Assembly (NCBI GenBank): GCA_964526735.1
Contig: CAZGLO010000003.1
Span: 13,371 to 77,370, forward strand
Length of the DNA stretch: 64,000 bases
Direction of reading: 5' to 3'
Source of the DNA: JAAUSY01 sp964526735
Lineage (GTDB): Bacteria > Chloroflexota > Chloroflexia > Chloroflexales > Chloroflexaceae
Shown here piece by piece: positions 63,720-64,000 of the stretch. The notes below the pieces were generated by a model that did no database searches, was not told where the DNA came from, and saw only the letters and a list, made by a program, of their open reading frames with translations. Position 1 is the stretch's first letter; every line of letters begins with the position of its first letter. The translations under genes and the position numbers were made by a program.

Positions 63720-64000
63720 CAGGGCCATGTCAAAGTCCGGTTCATAGAGTATCATTCCAAAAACATCGCCAAATACGTTTGGAGGAACCCTATGAACCAG
63801 ACGCAGTATACCACGTTGCTCGGGGTACTCGCCGTGATCCCTGACCCCCGCAAAGCGCGGGGCCAACGCTGCGATTGCCCAGTGGTCGCACCTACATGCC
63901 GCCACCTTGCGGGCGGCGCTCCCGGCCCTCACGTCCCTGCCCAGCGTCGACCCTGTTACGCACCGCGCGCCAGATTGATGTCGGCATCCTCGAAACCGCC
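63720..64000 (+). mobile_element. Left end of a decayed ISAs1-type insertion sequence (partial)
   Basis: CAGGGCCATGTCAAAG beginning at 63720 resembles the terminal inverted repeat style of ISAs1-family elements, and 72 bases further a transposase-like frame begins. The element runs off the right edge, so the other end and target duplication cannot be checked. Confidence 0.55.
63792..64000 (+). pseudogene. ISAs1-family transposase N-terminus, internally deleted and frameshifted
   Basis: The ATG at 63792 follows GGAGG and encodes LLGVLAVIPDPRKARGQR, the characteristic N-terminus of DDE transposases of the ISAs1/H-repeat family. After that the expected residues are found only in other frames: IAQWSHLHAATLRAALPALTSLP in a second frame and LRTARQIDVGILETA in a third. 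About 20-30 residues after RKARGQR are missing. The gene is therefore degenerate within its first 210 bases. Confidence 0.75.

Noticed and set aside
1..64000. tRNA, rRNA, tmRNA or RNase P RNA genes
   Set aside because: Intergenic regions were read for tRNA arms and known RNA landmarks and none was recognised; a covariance-model search would be decisive.

Overview
The window looks like a chromosomal segment of a chlorosome-bearing filamentous member of the Chloroflexota (green non-sulfur bacteria). The evidence is a tandem pair of CsmI/CsmJ/CsmX-type chlorosome envelope proteins (ferredoxin-like N-terminus followed by a VLSRAEELRRQ-type segment), serine/threonine kinases fused to beta-helix repeats, TIR-STAND-TPR proteins, and housekeeping genes (secA, mutS, ftsW/rodA, purB, hup, lysC) of moderately high GC. 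The taxonomic call is inference; no rRNA or tRNA gene was seen, and no CRISPR array.

Layout. 1-3.8 kb (minus): the 5' two-thirds of a catalase-peroxidase gene (katG, running off the left edge) with its own promoter and a dyad-rich operator candidate, a GT9 glycosyltransferase and a CpXC-domain protein. 4.07-6.11 kb: an AT-rich two-gene restriction-modification island (NotI-like endonuclease plus alpha-class adenine methylase) inserted at the start of the aspartokinase gene and flanked by an exact 76-bp direct repeat that duplicates the lysC ribosome-binding site and first 12 codons, so an intact lysC survives downstream. 7.5-11.4 kb: an M23 peptidase and a pseudokinase. 11.5-18.1 kb (minus): an operon of aminotransferase, a prolyl-tRNA-synthetase-like protein with a ruined catalytic site, a DnaQ-DinG helicase and a small membrane protein. 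18.4-20.8 kb: two membrane proteins and manA. 21-28.4 kb: two giant hybrid histidine kinases. 28.4-33.7 kb: a ComEA-like protein and two tandem Ser/Thr kinase/beta-helix fusions, closed by a terminator hairpin. 33.9-35.9 kb (minus): hup and purB.

36.3-47.0 kb (plus): a GT2-methyltransferase fusion, hydrogenase maturation genes hypA and hypB, the two chlorosome-type proteins behind a near-consensus promoter, then a translationally overlapping polysaccharide cluster (membrane glycosyltransferase, wecB-like 2-epimerase, NAD-dependent epimerase, GT4, GT2). 47.1-63.7 kb (all minus): ftsW/rodA, mutS, ribF, two paralogous TIR-STAND-TPR proteins and an exceptionally long secA (1468 codons). 63.72-64.0 kb: the left end of a decayed ISAs1-type insertion sequence abutting ftsW/rodA.

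The most notable observations are the restriction-modification insertion with long target duplication that captures the lysC translation start; a catalytically dead ProRS that keeps its editing domain; a chlorosome-type ferredoxin paralogue that lost cluster ligands; a 15-bp leader element shared by the hup, chlorosome-protein and kinase genes; the TIR-STAND pair next to secA; the oversized SecA; and a recurrent habit of short in-frame tandem repeat expansion.
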